Source of the DNA: Colius striatus
Lineage: Eukaryota > Chordata > Aves > Coliiformes > Coliidae
Assembly (NCBI RefSeq): GCF_028858725.1
Contig: NC_084790.1
Coordinates: 28,003,031-28,067,030 of the forward strand
DNA length: 64,000 bases
Reading direction: 5' to 3'
The notes under the pieces were generated by a model, which did no database searches, was not told the origin of the DNA, and worked only from the letters and a program-made list of their open reading frames with translations. Position 1 is the first letter of the stretch. The number at the start of each line of letters is the position of its first letter. Of this stretch, positions 48,093 through 60,690 are shown one piece after another. A program made the position numbers and the translations under genes.

Positions 48093-49042
48093 GACAGTAG
48101 AGCCTACTCTTTTTAAAAGATTTGTGCCAAAGATAACCTTGCTTTTTGTGCCTTTGCTTCTAAAGTAGACATCATTTCCATTCTGCCAGGCTAAAATTGC
48201 AATCCAGGAATTCCATTAATGAAAGAACTGAATATTGAAATATAGATTCAGGAGGCTTAGCTTTTCAGAAAGCAGTCACAAAGGCAGTTTTGTCTGACAG
48301 TCATTTTTTATGTTTAGGGATGTGGGAAGCTGTTTGCTATTTGTCTTTGATTTCAAGCCAGCATTTTAATGGAGTTTGGTTGTCTGAAGCAGGCATCAGG
48401 TGTAATAGGATTATGCACTGCATTTATACAATCCTATCTTTCATAGCCCTCTCATAGTCCTTAGTTATTCATTTTTTGCTTCTAAGTTAGAATGGACTTA
48501 ATGGATTATGTCTGCCAGGACTCACCTATTTTACATGAAGTGTAATTTTTCTGTCTTTTGAACTTACTGGATTTTAACAGGAAGAGAAGTGAGCAAAATG
48601 CAAAGTAGAAACTTTATTGAAAATTCCCTTCAGTATCATATGCTGACATTTGGGGTATTTTTTTATACTTCTGTTTCTGTTTCCATCTGTAGATGATCAT
48701 AGCGCAATGTGATGATTGTCAGCACAGGTCACATTTGTTCACACAGACTTTTGACTGAGGCTTTTGATTGGATCTTTTATGTGACAGTTGAATAATATCT
48801 GTTACAAATACATAAGGAAGGTGAAGTGCATAGCATAATGAGTTTTTACCCACCTCTGTGATTGTACCCGGATGATCGGAACTGATATGTGGCAATAGAG
48901 TCTTACAGAAAAGAGGATCTTAACAAATGTGTGTAAGCAGATGTTTTTAAGGTCTACAGATGAAGTTTCAAAACTTCTAATTTAACTCATCCCTCATTCC
49001 TTAGAAACTATCGTTATGCATCCTGTTTTGTTTGTTGTCGTT
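48093..49042. other. MCC intron 3, no recognised feature
   Basis: AT-rich intronic spacer between two CR1 copies; nothing recognised. Confidence 0.5.
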
Positions 49043-50085
49043 AAGGGAGCTTTGGCTTGGATAAGTGGACGGTGAGGTGGATTAAGAGCTGCCTGAATGA
49101 CAGAGTTCAGAGGGTGGTGATCAGTGGCACAGAATCGAGTTGGAGGCCTGTGGCCAGTGGGGTTCCACAAGGATCGGTTCTAGGGCATCTTGTTAAACCT
49201 CTTCATCAATGACCTGGATGAGGGGACAGAGTGTACCCTCAGCAAGTTCACTTATGCCACCAAACTGGGAGGACTGGTTGATTCCCCAGAAGGCTGTGCT
49301 GCCATTTAGTGGGATCTCGACCAGCTTGAGAGTTGGGCAGAGAGGAACCTCCTGAGGTTCAACAAGGGCAAGCGCAAAGTCCTGCATCTGGGAAGGAACA
49401 AGCCCGTGCACCAGTACAGGCTGGGGGTCGAACTGCTGAAGAGCAGCTCTGCAGAGAGATACCTGGGAGTCCTGATTGATAATAAACTAAAATGAACCAG
49501 CAATGTGCCCTCATGGGCCAAGAAGTTCAATGGCATCCTGGGAAGCATCAAGAAGAGTGTGGCCAGCAGGTCAAGGGAGATTCTTCTCCCCCTCTACTCT
49601 GCCCTGCTGAGGCCTCATCTGGAGTCCTGTGCCCAATATGGAGAGTCCAGTGCAGGGCCACCAAGATGATTGGGGGACTGGAGCATCTTCCTATGAGGAA
49701 GGGCTGTGTGAACTGGGGCTATTCAGTCTGGAGGAGACTGAAGGAGGATCTTATTAATATTTACAAATATCGAAATGGTGGATGTCAAGAGGTTGGGATA
49801 TCTCTTCTTTGTATTATACCAAGCAACAGGACAAGGGGTAATGGGATGAAGCTGGAACACAAAAAGTTCCATTTAAATGTAAGAAAAATCTATTTCACTG
49901 TGAGGGTGATGAAGCAGTGGCACAGGCTGCCCAGAGGAATTGTGGAGTCTCCTTCCTCGGAGATCTTCAAGACCCATGTGGACATGTTCCTATGCGACCT
50001 GATCTAGGTGAACCTGCTTCTGCAGGGGATTTGGACTAGGTGGATCTCTAAAGATCCCTTCCAACCCTTATCATTCTATGATTCA
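49043..50085 (+). mobile_element. CR1 LINE 3' fragment (RT end to tail)
   Basis: Starts in the reverse transcriptase at CTTTGGCTTGGATAAGTGG. It covers the SGVPQ-like block (GGGGTTCCACAAGGATCGG) and the FADD region, here mutated to read TYATKL around 49248-49265. The C-terminal blocks follow, and the copy ends with TTATCATTCTATGATTCAG at 50067-50085. Frame shifts near 49180 and 49640 disable it. Confidence 0.9.
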
Positions 50086-50231
50086 GAGTATAGTATTAAT
50101 ACTGTTACCTGTTTTGACAGTGGCAAGTTCTGCCTGAGGCCTGGGATTAGTCCATTGAAACAACATTAACGTCCTGGATTCTAGTGCGCCTTAAAGACTA
50201 CTGTGTATGGCTTTCTGTCTTACTAGCACTT

Positions 50232-50335
50232 AGAATCATAGAATCATAGAATGGTAGGGTTGGAAGGGATCTTTAGAGATCATCTAGTCCAACCCCTCTG
50301 CAGAACCAGGGTCACCTAGATCAGGTCACATACTT
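50232..50335 (-). mobile_element. CR1 3' tail fragment
   Basis: Reversed CR1 tail with three repeats of the AGAATCAT unit, followed by GGTTGGAAGGGATC and GATCATCTAGTCCAACCCC. It ends after CTAGATCAGGTCACATA. It lies 147 bp from the tail of the plus-strand copy at 49043-50085, so the two form a tail-to-tail inverted pair. Confidence 0.88.
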
Positions 50336-51811
50336 CTACCTGTTCCAGGTGCGAACTGCTGACTTGACATAATTGCAGTTGGCAATCCTCAGCTTCCATG
50401 AATTCTCAGTTATTTAAATGATGAGAAGACTTATTTCCCCTCCCCCTTTACACAGATACAAACCCCTTACGTTTTGGATACATTATATACAAGAATTTTG
50501 ATAATAAAGTAGAAATCTTAATGGCAGTGCACAGTTGAAAATGGTCTCTAAGTGCTTCTGTATAGTTGAGTGCTAGTTGTGTTATAATGGAGTAATCAAC
50601 CATTATCCTGCCAGCCAAGTGAGGCAAGGCAGGGTTTCCAAAGAAGCCTGTCAGTGCCATAGTTAAATTCATCAAGAGGCTCCTGCTCTCTGGATTTTTT
50701 TCTCTGTCAGTGTCAGGTCTGGGATGTTGACCTGAGAGAGTGTAGGATGCTGCCAATATTCAAACTCCCTGCTTCTCTTTATGTTCTTTTTTTTTTTTTT
50801 TTTTTTTACAAAAATGAAAATATTATTATAAGCACAGCTGTTTTGTGAACTATTTTGGTGGTAGTGTAGAGAAAATGAGATGTGAGTAGTTCTGCCCAGA
50901 CTGTTTTTACTTTTTATGAAAGCCTATTTCAGCATGATTGCTACATTTCGGACCAGAAAACCACATTACCACTTCTCAACTGGGAGACAGACTATGGTAA
51001 TAGCTGTATTGCAGTGCACTGGTACACACCACTTTTCATCATGGTAGGAATCTGAACTTTGTGTTTCAAGATGGGCAATGTCTGTTCTGTGAAGAGTTCC
51101 TAATGAAATAAGGACTCCGCTGGCAAACCCAAGTGAGGTTTGTGCCTTTAAGCCGAACAGTTATCTCTTAATTTCCTGCACTGAGTTTTGTATTACTTTA
51201 CCTACTTGAAGCTATAATTATAGAGGAATGACTGGAGAAAAAGTCATTGACTCTTCTACTCTATGCATTTTTAAAGAGATAATAATTGCATATTATTGGT
51301 TGAGTCTAATTTTAACATGAATATTGATTTTCTGGTGTGCATTATAGAGAAGGAAGGAAAAGATTCTCTAGCACCAGGTCTTTCCTCATAATGATGAAAT
51401 ATCTTATGCAAGGATTCTAAATTGTGAAGAAAGAACAAACAGCATTTGTTTTATTGAGTTTGTTCATTTGCTTTGATTTAGTTGGTTGGTAGATGCTTAT
51501 CTGACAAGAAACACTAGAAATATTTAGCAAGTGATTTCTAAACTTAATGACGTAAGGGTTACTTTCAGATGAGGCCTGAAAGTAAAGAAGAGTTTTAGCT
51601 TTGTTATCATGTTTCTTGAACCTGAAGTAAGTGTAAGTGGCTTCAGAAAAGTCTAAATAGGTCATGATTTATAGACCAGAACAAACCATAGATGAAATTT
51701 GCTAGAATTCATCTGATTGAAAATGTTTAAAATTGAATATTTCAGTGAACACAAACTTTCAAGTGGTTTCATCTACATACATATCATGATGAATGGAGTT
51801 AAATCCAGTTG
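50336..51811. other. MCC intron 3 with a 21-base T run
   Basis: No exon or repeat family was recognised. A T homopolymer spans 50787-50807. Confidence 0.5.
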
Positions 51812-52815
51812 ATGCCCAGTCACCAGTGGTGTTCCCCAGGGCTCAGTGTTGGGGACTGTTTTGTTTAACATCTTTGTCAGTGATATGGATGAAGGGATCA
51901 AGTGCACTCTCTGTCAATTTACTGATGACCCCAAGCTGGGAGGATGTGTAGGCCTGCAGACCTGCTTGAGGGCAGGAAGGCTCTTCAGAGGTACCTGGAC
52001 AAGCTGAAGTGATGGGCTGTGGCCAGTTGTATGAGGTTCAACAAGGCCAAGAGCCTGGTCCTGTACTTAGGCCACAGTGATGCTGTGCAATGCTACAGGC
52101 TTGGGGATGTGTGGCTGGAAAGCTGTCTGGAGGAAAAGGACCTGGCGGTGTTAATCAACAGTCAGCTAAATATGAGCTAGCAGTGTGCCCAGGTGACCAA
52201 GAAGGCCAATAGCATTCTGACTTGTATTCGAAATAGTTTGGCCAGCAGAATCAGGAAAGTGATTGTCCCCTTGTACTCGGCACTGGTGAGGCCACACCTT
52301 GAATACTGTGTCGAGTTCTGGACCCCTCACTACAAGGACACTGAGGTGCTGGAGCGTGTCCAGAGATGAGCAACAAAGATGACAAAGGGTCTAGAAAACA
52401 GATCTTCATGAGGAGCAGCTGAAGGATCTGGGGATGTTTAGCATAGACAGGAGGATGCCGAGGGGAGATATGATCAGTCTCTACAACTGCCTGAAGGAGA
52501 GTGAGTTGCAGTGAGGTGGGGATCAATCTCTTCTCTCCAGTAATGAATGATAGGACATGAGGAAATGGGTTCAAATTGCACCAGGGTGGGTTTAGATTAA
52601 GATGAAATTTTTTATCAAGAGAATTATTAAGCGCTAGATCAGGTTGCCCAGGGAGGTGGTGGAGCCACATCACTAGAGATTATACAGAAGACGTATAGAT
52701 GAGATGCTGAGGGATATGGTTTATTTAGTTTAGTGATGGGCTTGGCAGTGTGAGGTTAGTGGTTAGACTCGGTCTTAAAAGTCTTTTCCAGCTGTGATGA
52801 TTTAATGATTCTACA
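51812..52815 (+). mobile_element. CR1 LINE fragment, divergent subfamily
   Basis: Begins in the reverse transcriptase (CCAGTGGTGTTCCCCAGGG, then AACATCTTTGTCAGTGATATGG and TTTACTGATGACCCCAAGCT). It continues through the C-terminal blocks (GCCACACCTTGAATACTGTG, GAGGAGCAGCTGAAGG) and ends at TGATTTAATGATTCTACA. The wording differs from the CR1 copies at 33.3 and 49.0 kb and matches the short piece at 14.0 kb. The FADD-type motif reads FTDD here. Confidence 0.88.
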
Positions 52816-55800
52816 TGTGTGTGTACACATGTCTATAAGAGTCTATACTTGTTTGTGTAAGTATGTGTAGTATGTATACAAATGTCACATGCAGTATATA
52901 TACCAAAATATGTGTGATTAAAAATACGTATACACACTTAGTTGGAAGTTATCTATCCATCTGTTAAGCATTCAGAAGAGAACTTGACTTCAGATAGTGA
53001 AAAGGGATGCTTGGCTATGTGGGGAGTGAAGTGTCCAAGTACAGCTCTGATGTAAACTAGAGGCCAGGTTCCCTTCTACTTTGTGTTACTGTTAGCACTT
53101 ATATGATCACTGATCAAGGTCAGGGAGTCATGTGTTCAGTATGCTAGTGACAGTGGAAGTCAGAGTGGAAAGAAATCTTACAGGGAAAATTATTACAGAT
53201 TAACCACACATAGATGTCTTGGAAGAGTTCAAGAGTAAAAGAGAAGTGGGCAGCTGATGAGTTACGAGATGATGACCACGGAGTGAGGACTGTAACTGGA
53301 AATGAGAGAGTATAAAGGACAAGATACAAACCTGAGAGAGTTTGGGAGTAAGGAGAGAATGTAAAAGAGGAAATCTCACTAGGAGGGACTGGGAAAAATA
53401 ATAGAGACTTAGGAGGGAAGCCCTGGGAAGTCTCTTTTAGGCAAGTGAAAATTTTTGTTAAAAGATTCGGTTCACAACTTACAAACAGAAGAATACAAGT
53501 ACTGGTAAAGTAGAAGAATCTTCAAGGTAGGATTAATCCACAGGCATTTTACTTAGTGTAGTCATATAGTTTAGTGCAATGAGTGTGCAAAATAACAGGC
53601 TGTGTCTAGACAATTAAATCAGAAGGATTACCAAGATTGTAGGGACTTGAGTGAAATGAGTGAATTTACCTTGTGGTTAATAACTGGAGGAGTGCATCAG
53701 TGAGCTGAGAGAATGCTGTCTAATGAAGGCAACCTGAGCAGAAGTATAATAGCATGAATTGTAGTTTACAGAATGGCCTTGTTTATGTCTTTAAGCAAGA
53801 AGCAAATGCACAGTGATAATAATTATGTGGCTGAAAGGAGACTCTGCCTGCTTGTTCTCACAAAGAAGCCTCTAACATGAATAACAGGTATGCACTGACT
53901 TCTTCGTCCGTTTCCTGTTCCGACTTGATGCTAAGGCTTATGGGATTAGAGGGAGTCAAAATTATTGTGATGCCTGTGGATGAAAAGACAGAAAATGAGA
54001 GTGTCTTTTTGACAGGTTAGTGAGTGGCTTCATGTTGTGAAATACTGGAGGATGGAAAAAGGGATCAATAGTGAACTCCCAAGGAGACTGGTCAGGTTAA
54101 GGACATGGCATTTTAAGTGGATTAAGTATTTGAGGAAGGGTGAACAGGTGAGAGTAGCTGATTTAAGTGCTATTTGGAAATTACTTTATTCTAGGCACGT
54201 TATCTATTTTAGACTAATCATGATGATGTCACTGAAGGAAAGAAGACAAGTTTGCTTGTGTTTTCTTCAAAGAGAGTGCTTCATTCTTTAGTGTAAGGTT
54301 ACCTGCAATTGTTTAAAATGAGTTGGATATTTTTTCTCTCAGGGTAGGTACATAACCTTCACAGGCATTAATGAGAACAGTTTGTATCAAGAAGAACCTA
54401 CCGTCCCTTTCAGCCTCTCCCTTTTAAATCACAGTGCATTAGTGCTATTGAATAAAGAATTTGCTGGAAACATTATCCAAATACTGTATTGAATTTCCAC
54501 TTCCAAGTTAAGCTTTCATGCTAACCTCCTGAGTGCTACTGTTTTGCCCGTGGAAATTTAGACTTTGGCACTACACCGATGTATTTTGTGCCAGAGTGAG
54601 AACAAACCCATGTTGTGCTCCAATTGTACCTGGTACATTTACAGTATTTGAAGGTGTATTTTATTTGTGTATGGGATTGTGCAGGGTGCTGCTTTAGCTA
54701 CAGAGATTATACTGGAACAAATAAAGATGGACTAAATGCTCACTGGACTTCAATTAGCTGCATTTCTATTACAGAGCTAATTAAACAAACCCGCTTACTT
54801 CATATGTCTGGAATTGTGATTAACTAATTGTGTATGTTGTATGGACAGTGAAACTGCTTTTCAAAAAGTGGTACATTCAAGGCTGAAGAATATGTGTTAT
54901 ATATTTAATACATAATTGCTTTTATGCTGTTGTCTTCATCTTGCAATTGTCAAAGAATGAACATTCATGTGTGGCAACTGTCATACCTGTTTCAATAATT
55001 GTTAAGAAACAGAGTGTTGTAATTCCTAAGACATATTATGAGAGAGAATCCTTGTAAAGTAACTTCAGTGCTATTTTTTTCATACTATATGGCAGTTTCA
55101 AAAGTAAAGGTGAGAAGGGCAAAACTGTTGTATCTTGTCCCTAAAGAATCCTTTTACAGCTGGTGACAGAATAAGTCTTATTAAATGATTATTCAGGTAC
55201 AATCAAAAGGTAGACTTCTCAGTGAATCTCAGATACATATCAATGATTCTTTTACTACAGTTTAATAGGAGTAAATAAATTGAATAGAGTGACCACAGGA
55301 TTATTAGATCAGCAATCAGCAGCTGGCCACACTAATGTTTGTAACTGGATAATTCTGAAATGATCTTGGGAAGAATCTGTCAGTGCAAAAGTATTTGCCT
55401 ACAAGCAGTGTGCTTCATGAGTGCTTTAGAGGTACAGAAGACAGTAATCGATCAGAATGCACTGAGATTGAGTGGAAGCCCAGGCCAGTGTCCCTGTATT
55501 GACAGAACACGTTTGATGAATGTTCTTTCTGAACACTTTGGTGACAGATTTGTCTGGATTCTTGTTTACCTTTCCTCTGTGTATCATAGTACACATTGGG
55601 GCATCAACTGAGACCCTATCCCCTTGGGTTAAGAAATGTACATCTGTAGGTTAAGAAATCCACTTTCCATTCCCATCCCAACCCCTTCCATGTCTGTAGA
55701 GGCTGAAGAAGAAGTGGCACAAAGGTGGAGAGCAAGGGAGTATTACTGTCCAAGGCAAAGAACTGAGGGAGAGAATGAGCAGTCAACTGCCAAACAGAAA

Positions 55801-56127
55801 CAGAGACACCGAGTCCAACAGGCACGTGTCTCTCACAGGATCACAGAGTGCTCTGTTCTTTTCCTGGCAATGCAAAATTGGCATACTTGAGATTTTACTT
55901 AGTTTTCCTTAAACCTTGCCTTTTTGCACAGGCCAATGGGAAAATATCCATTAGCTTTAACAAAGTTCTTAGTACCTGCTACTGTATTAGATCACTTACA
56001 TGCATTTAAAAACAGTGAAACTGCCTGGAGACAACTGGTCAGGTTGGGAATTTTAAATTAAATCTGGGAATTTAATTTTGTGACGTAATGTTTTCTTTCA
56101 GTTAGTAAATGGACTCAGAGAAATCAC
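52816..56127. other. MCC intron 3, mostly unannotated
   Basis: Starts with a degenerate TG/TA-rich simple-sequence patch (52816-52945) next to the CR1 end. A purine-rich stretch follows near 53160-53420. Open frames of 83-84 codons at 54037, 55360 and 55636 have no recognisable domain. No exon is called. Confidence 0.45.
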
Positions 56128-56225
56128 ACACAGAATCACAGAATCTTAAGGGTTGGAAGGGACCTAGAAAAATCATCTAGTCCAGCCCACCTGCCAGAGC
56201 AAGACATTTCACAGAGGAACAAGTT
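56128..56225 (-). mobile_element. CR1 3' tail fragment
   Basis: Reversed CR1 3' end: CACACAGAATCACAGAATC, GGGTTGGAAGGGACC and AATCATCTAGTCCAGCCC. Its wording is very like the fragment at 28980-29045, so both are probably from one subfamily. Confidence 0.82.
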
Positions 56226-57289
56226 TTACATGTTTGAGTATTTAGAATATGTTCGCAAGGCCACTGAGTATTTTACAAATATGATGTAACAGTAACTACT
56301 TTAGAAGAATTATACATTCAGTCGTAGTTAGCCTTCCACGATAAAGAAATGCATGCAAAGTTTATGAGGACGTTGAATAAGCAGTGCCAGTACTTACAGG
56401 TTAGGTTAAAGTAACAGTTAATGCTTTCCAACTGAGAAGTGTGTGATACCATAGTACTTGGTGCAAATGTGCAGAGATTGCAATGGGAGTAAAAAATTGT
56501 ATCCATTTCTAGGGTAAAATAAAAAATTATTTTTCAACAGAGTCTGGCTTAACTTTTTATTGATCTTCATATGATTTATAGTGATTTTTAAATTTTAAAT
56601 AAACTTCGTTCTGATAAACTGTAAACAAACTGTCTCCCATGTTCCTGTGCACATCTGAAACTGTGAATTCTGCTGTTGTTTTTCAGTATCTCTGACTCTG
56701 TCTTTTTCCACCATGTTACCGTATGGAGTAGGAAAGAGGCAAAAAAAAATCCTGTGCAGTGTATCTGGTTCAGATCTTCCAAGTATCCTACACCATTATG
56801 CTTGGGATGCATCTGTGTGCTCTAGTCTTTCTGATGGCTAGTTTTCCAGGAATGGACAGGAAAGCTTTTGATTTCTGAATGCCTAGGATCGTCGCCTAGT
56901 CATCTGGGAAGTATCTGTCAGAATAGGGATATAGTATCAGAAATGCAGTCTATTGAAGCCGTAACAATACATCCTTTCCTTTAGAAAAGGAAAACCCTAG
57001 AACTTTATTCTTAAGTAATTTTTGAGACTCATCCCTGTGTTGGTGGATCTGTGATGTCTGTGATGGAATTGGACAAATATCAGATCTGAGCAGATTCTAA
57101 GTGGATGATAAGAGGGAATATAGAAGTTGATAACGTAGCGATGCAAAATGCAAAAACTTTGTCACCCTCCCATTTGTGAAGGTATAGCTCGGAAAAGATA
57201 CAACTTTTTAAAGTGTCCCATCTCATCTGCAGTACATTTTGAGCTCAATTTGCTTTTTTTCTCATGTGTGAGAAATGAGGTAAGTGAAT

Positions 57290-57600
57290 GTACAGTAGCC
57301 TTGTTCCTGGGTACAACGGTCTGGTAACGGCATTTGGCTGCACAGGCAGTCAGTGTACAAAACTGCTGTGGATGTGCCGTTCGGTACTGAGGTCCGCAGT
57401 CGGGAGGAGGGGTCGCCGTGTCCTGCTGGCTGGGAAGCCGCGTGTTGGCAAGCGCGATGGCACCGCTGCTGGCTGTGGCTGAGCCAGCAGCCGTCTACCA
57501 GCAGAGAGCACTGTAGACCCTCGCCCGCGGTAGAGGGACGGAAAATGCAAACGTGTCGGGAACAAAGCACATCGTGACGAGAAATGTACAGAGAAGCGCT
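57290..57600. promoter_or_regulatory. Orphan CpG-rich block in MCC intron 3
   Basis: A local CpG island. About 20 CpG dinucleotides can be counted between 57370 and 57560, against very few in the kilobases on either side. No CR1 or LTR signature was recognised in it. It lies about 1.8 kb upstream of the short-isoform start codon, so it may be an alternative promoter, an enhancer, or a promoter of a non-coding RNA. A 226-codon minus-strand open frame (57262-57942) crosses it but shows no domain. Confidence 0.55.
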
Positions 57601-58739
57601 AAACGTAGACAGAGAGTGGATGTAAAGGTGATATAAGGAGGATGTTTTCAGGGAGGAAAATAATGGAGAGTGGTGGCAATGCAAGGTGGGGGTGAGAAGA
57701 GCAGGGCAGTTCCAAAGATATGAACCATTAGAAAGCAAACTGAAGAGCAGGAAAAATACAGAAAAGAGAAAGGAAAGGCTGGGAAATAGACTTGGACGAT
57801 GAAAGTAAACAGTCTTGTAAAGAGACTGTGGCATCCCTCTCAGCCAGAGTAGAGTTGCAGCTCCTGATGCTGAGTACCCAGGAAGGACTGGGACCCAGAA
57901 CGTCATACTGCTTTTTAGTATCATAGAGGAATATTCATGCATTTATTTTGGTTCTTGTAGTTAATGCATTTTCTTGTTGCCATTTGAATGAAGTATCCTT
58001 ATGTCTGCATACACATATCAGTCTGTGTCTAACACAGGAGAAAGCAAAATGTTACAAGATGGTTTTCAAAATGTTTATCTTTGAGAGTGTTATTTCCCAC
58101 GTAAATATTTTTGCCAAGGTGCCACAGCTTTTTCCGTTTTTCATGGATTTTTTTTCTGAGCTCATTTGACACTTTAATAATACATTGTACTGTGATGATC
58201 AAGTAAATTTCAGCTGCAGAGTCTGGCATTTCCTTCTTCCCACTCCAAATGTACATCATAACCCAGCATTAAGAAGTGTGTGGGTCTGTCACTGTATTTT
58301 AAGGAGTGGGGGGAAAGAGAAAGGAGGTTGGTTGTTCTTGGAATGGTTACAGCATGTCCCCAAATCCAGCTTGTTGTGATTTTTTCTAGATTTTTAGTTG
58401 AATATTGAAAAAATGCTTTTTCTCCCCTTTTCCCAGTAGCATCTCCCTAAAGCTATTGTACAATGTCAGTGTGTTACGTAAAATCTGCAGCTTTCTAATG
58501 GTGCTTTTGGGCTTACTGTAACCTTTTGAAATTATTAAAACCCCCAACCCCCTAAAGCCTTCCAACTTTCCTTACATAATTGCACATGGGAATAGGGAAA
58601 TACGAATCCAATTTATTGTTATCCAAGTGGCATTTCCTGTTATTTAGCTTTATAGTTTTGTGAATAGTAATTAGCATGCAGAAAGCTGGAAAGATGCCTG
58701 TAATTCCAAAACGAACTCTCTGTAGCTCTCTCCCTCCCA

Positions 58740-59380
58740 CTTGCACTCTCCTTTTAGTACCGCCCCTTCCATGCACGCTTTAGCCAGCAGCAAGACAGCT
58801 GTGTTTGATCATAAACCACTTAAACTCCAGGCTCACTGGCAGGGGAAACTTTAGCGTGAAGTGCAGCATTGGTTTGTCTCAGAGAGGGGAGCTTTCTTCT
58901 CTTTTCTCTTCTCCTTCACCGAACACTGAAGACTGTAGCAGCATTCTCTTTTTAATTTCTCTGTGAACTTGGCGTGAAGCTCATCAATTTTTTCTGTGTA
59001 CATTAAGTAGCATTAGGAGATGCCCTTAAACAGAGTTGTGGAAAAGAGCAGCATAAAGCAGACAGCAGAGATGAAGTACGCCTTGCAGATGAACTAAGAC
59101 AGCCCTGCGATCTTGGCAAACAGTTCCTTCCCTGCATTCTCTGAGCACTTCACAGTGTTAACAAGTCTCTTGCAGCAATGGATTGTCTGTGAAGTCAGAA
59201 CCGGTTTGGTTTTTAGAAGATTGTGCATCATTAATTTAAAGTATCTGTGTGGACTAAAATGGCTGTCTAGAGCAAGATGTGTAAGACGGAAAAATTTTGG
59301 AGAAGAAAGTATTGAATCAATTCAACAAAGCTTCAAAGCATTAAAATTGGCAGAAATCTTCAAGCCCCGAAAGTCTAACC
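58740..59380 (+). promoter_or_regulatory. MCC: Promoter/5' UTR region of short MCC isoform
   Basis: Lies directly upstream of the short-isoform ATG. It contains a CCGCCCC GC box near 58760, a pyrimidine-rich stretch (58893-58919) of the kind often found at start sites, and no clear TATA box. The leader carries upstream ATGs, including a complete 25-codon upstream frame at 59020-59097. Such upstream frames usually lower translation of the main frame. The transcription start is inferred, not seen. Confidence 0.45.
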
Positions 59381-59437
59381 ATGAATTCTGGAGTTGCTAT
59401 GAAATATGGAAATGACTCCCCGGCAGAGCTGAGTGAG
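59381..59437 (+). CDS. MCC: MCC alternative first exon (short isoform)
   Basis: The 19 codons MNSGVAMKYGNDSPAELSE are the known N-terminus of the short, classical MCC isoform, with Pro for Ser at residue 14 compared with human. The start has A at -3. It is fixed by an in-frame TAA at 59342-59344, thirteen codons upstream, so this is a true first coding exon. It ends in phase 0 at GAG|GTAAGC, a good donor. The next exon, beginning Leu-His in mammals, lies beyond the window. This isoform lacks the EF-hand region made by the three upstream exons. Confidence 0.95.
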
Positions 59438-60595
59438 GTAAGCAGTTTCAATGTCCTTCTTTATGCTTTAAAAAGAAGCACTCTTCTTCTGGGCTTTCAA
59501 TCTGCAAGCAATGCAATTAAAAATTAATAGAATATCATGTTATAACTTGCTGTGTCAGTCAGGAAATGACCTGAACTTTTTTTACTGCCTTACTCCAAGT
59601 AAGTGGTGAAAAGCAGATGATTGTAACCACGTAGAGACATTTTTTCTCTTATCCTACAGCAGAGAGAGCTTTGCCTCCCAAGAGCTGTGTTTATACCCAA
59701 TATTAATCTTTGCAGTAGGTGAAATATGGAGATCTCAGCTGAGTTTAAGCAGATGGTGACAAATCTAGGAGAGAAGTGGGGTGAGTGGAAGATGACAAAT
59801 ATTTATTAGTAAGACAACAACATTGCCAGAAGTTGCATTTGCTTGTATTTTGCCAAGATGATGTTTCTTTAGGTTAGATGGATTAGCTGACTTTCTTTCC
59901 TTGCCTAAAAGAAAACAAGCCATGAGAAACTTCCTGCTTTTCCATTGGAAACCATAGTAAACTTCTATTTCTTAGAGTTCTGCATATGTCTGGCTTTTGT
60001 TTAACATGACTGTGTATTTTTAATAAATTTGAAACTAAACTCTTACCAGATATCGTGCAGATGCTTAATAAATATTTTGGAAGTGGCATGTTTTGTCAGT
60101 TACTGAAATATCTTAGATATGCCATCCGTGTGGGCTTTACTGAGAACTGCTAATTTAGTTATGCTATAAAATCCTATGCATTTGGTTAAGGTCATTTTAT
60201 GGAAAGTTGGATCTGCAGTCTTTATTGTACCAGTTTAACTAAAATGCTTCTCTTTCCCTATTACTTGTTTCTTTGATACGCCATTTTTCTGTAACGTGTC
60301 CTTTGCATGTTCATTTTTTAAGTAATATTAAATAGAATTTGCTTGGCAGAATGAGAGAGTTAATGATTTCTGGAGTTAATTGTGCAGAGACAGGAGACAT
60401 TGAGGTATAGAATGGAAAATAAATAAGTAGATTAGTGAGGGAGGTAACAGTATAGAGGCAAGCAGTGTAAAAATCTGAGACCTGAGCAAGTGCAGTACCC
60501 TGCCATATAGAAAGAGCACGAGGTTTGTGACTGGGCAGTTCTTGTGACAAAAAATTTGTATATGTGCCTCCTTTAAGGACAAAAGAGTTCCATTT
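59438..60595. other. MCC intron after the short first exon
   Basis: Intronic sequence with no recognised exon or repeat. Confidence 0.5.
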
Positions 60596-60690
60596 CACAG
60601 AGTCATAGCCAGGTAGGGGTTGGAAGTGACCCCTACAGATCATCTGGTCCTACCCTCCTGCTAAAGCATGTTTACCTCAATCAGGTCATA
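60596..60690 (-). mobile_element. CR1 3' tail fragment
   Basis: Reversed, diverged CR1 3' end: CACAGAGTCATAGCCAGG, GGGGTTGGAAGTGACCCC and GATCATCTGGTCCTACCC, then TCAATCAGGTCATA. Confidence 0.78.

Noticed and set aside
55360..55890. Two 83-84 codon plus-strand frames considered as extra MCC or nested-gene exons
   Set aside because: No flanking splice sites in a matching phase and no similarity to MCC or any family I recognise.
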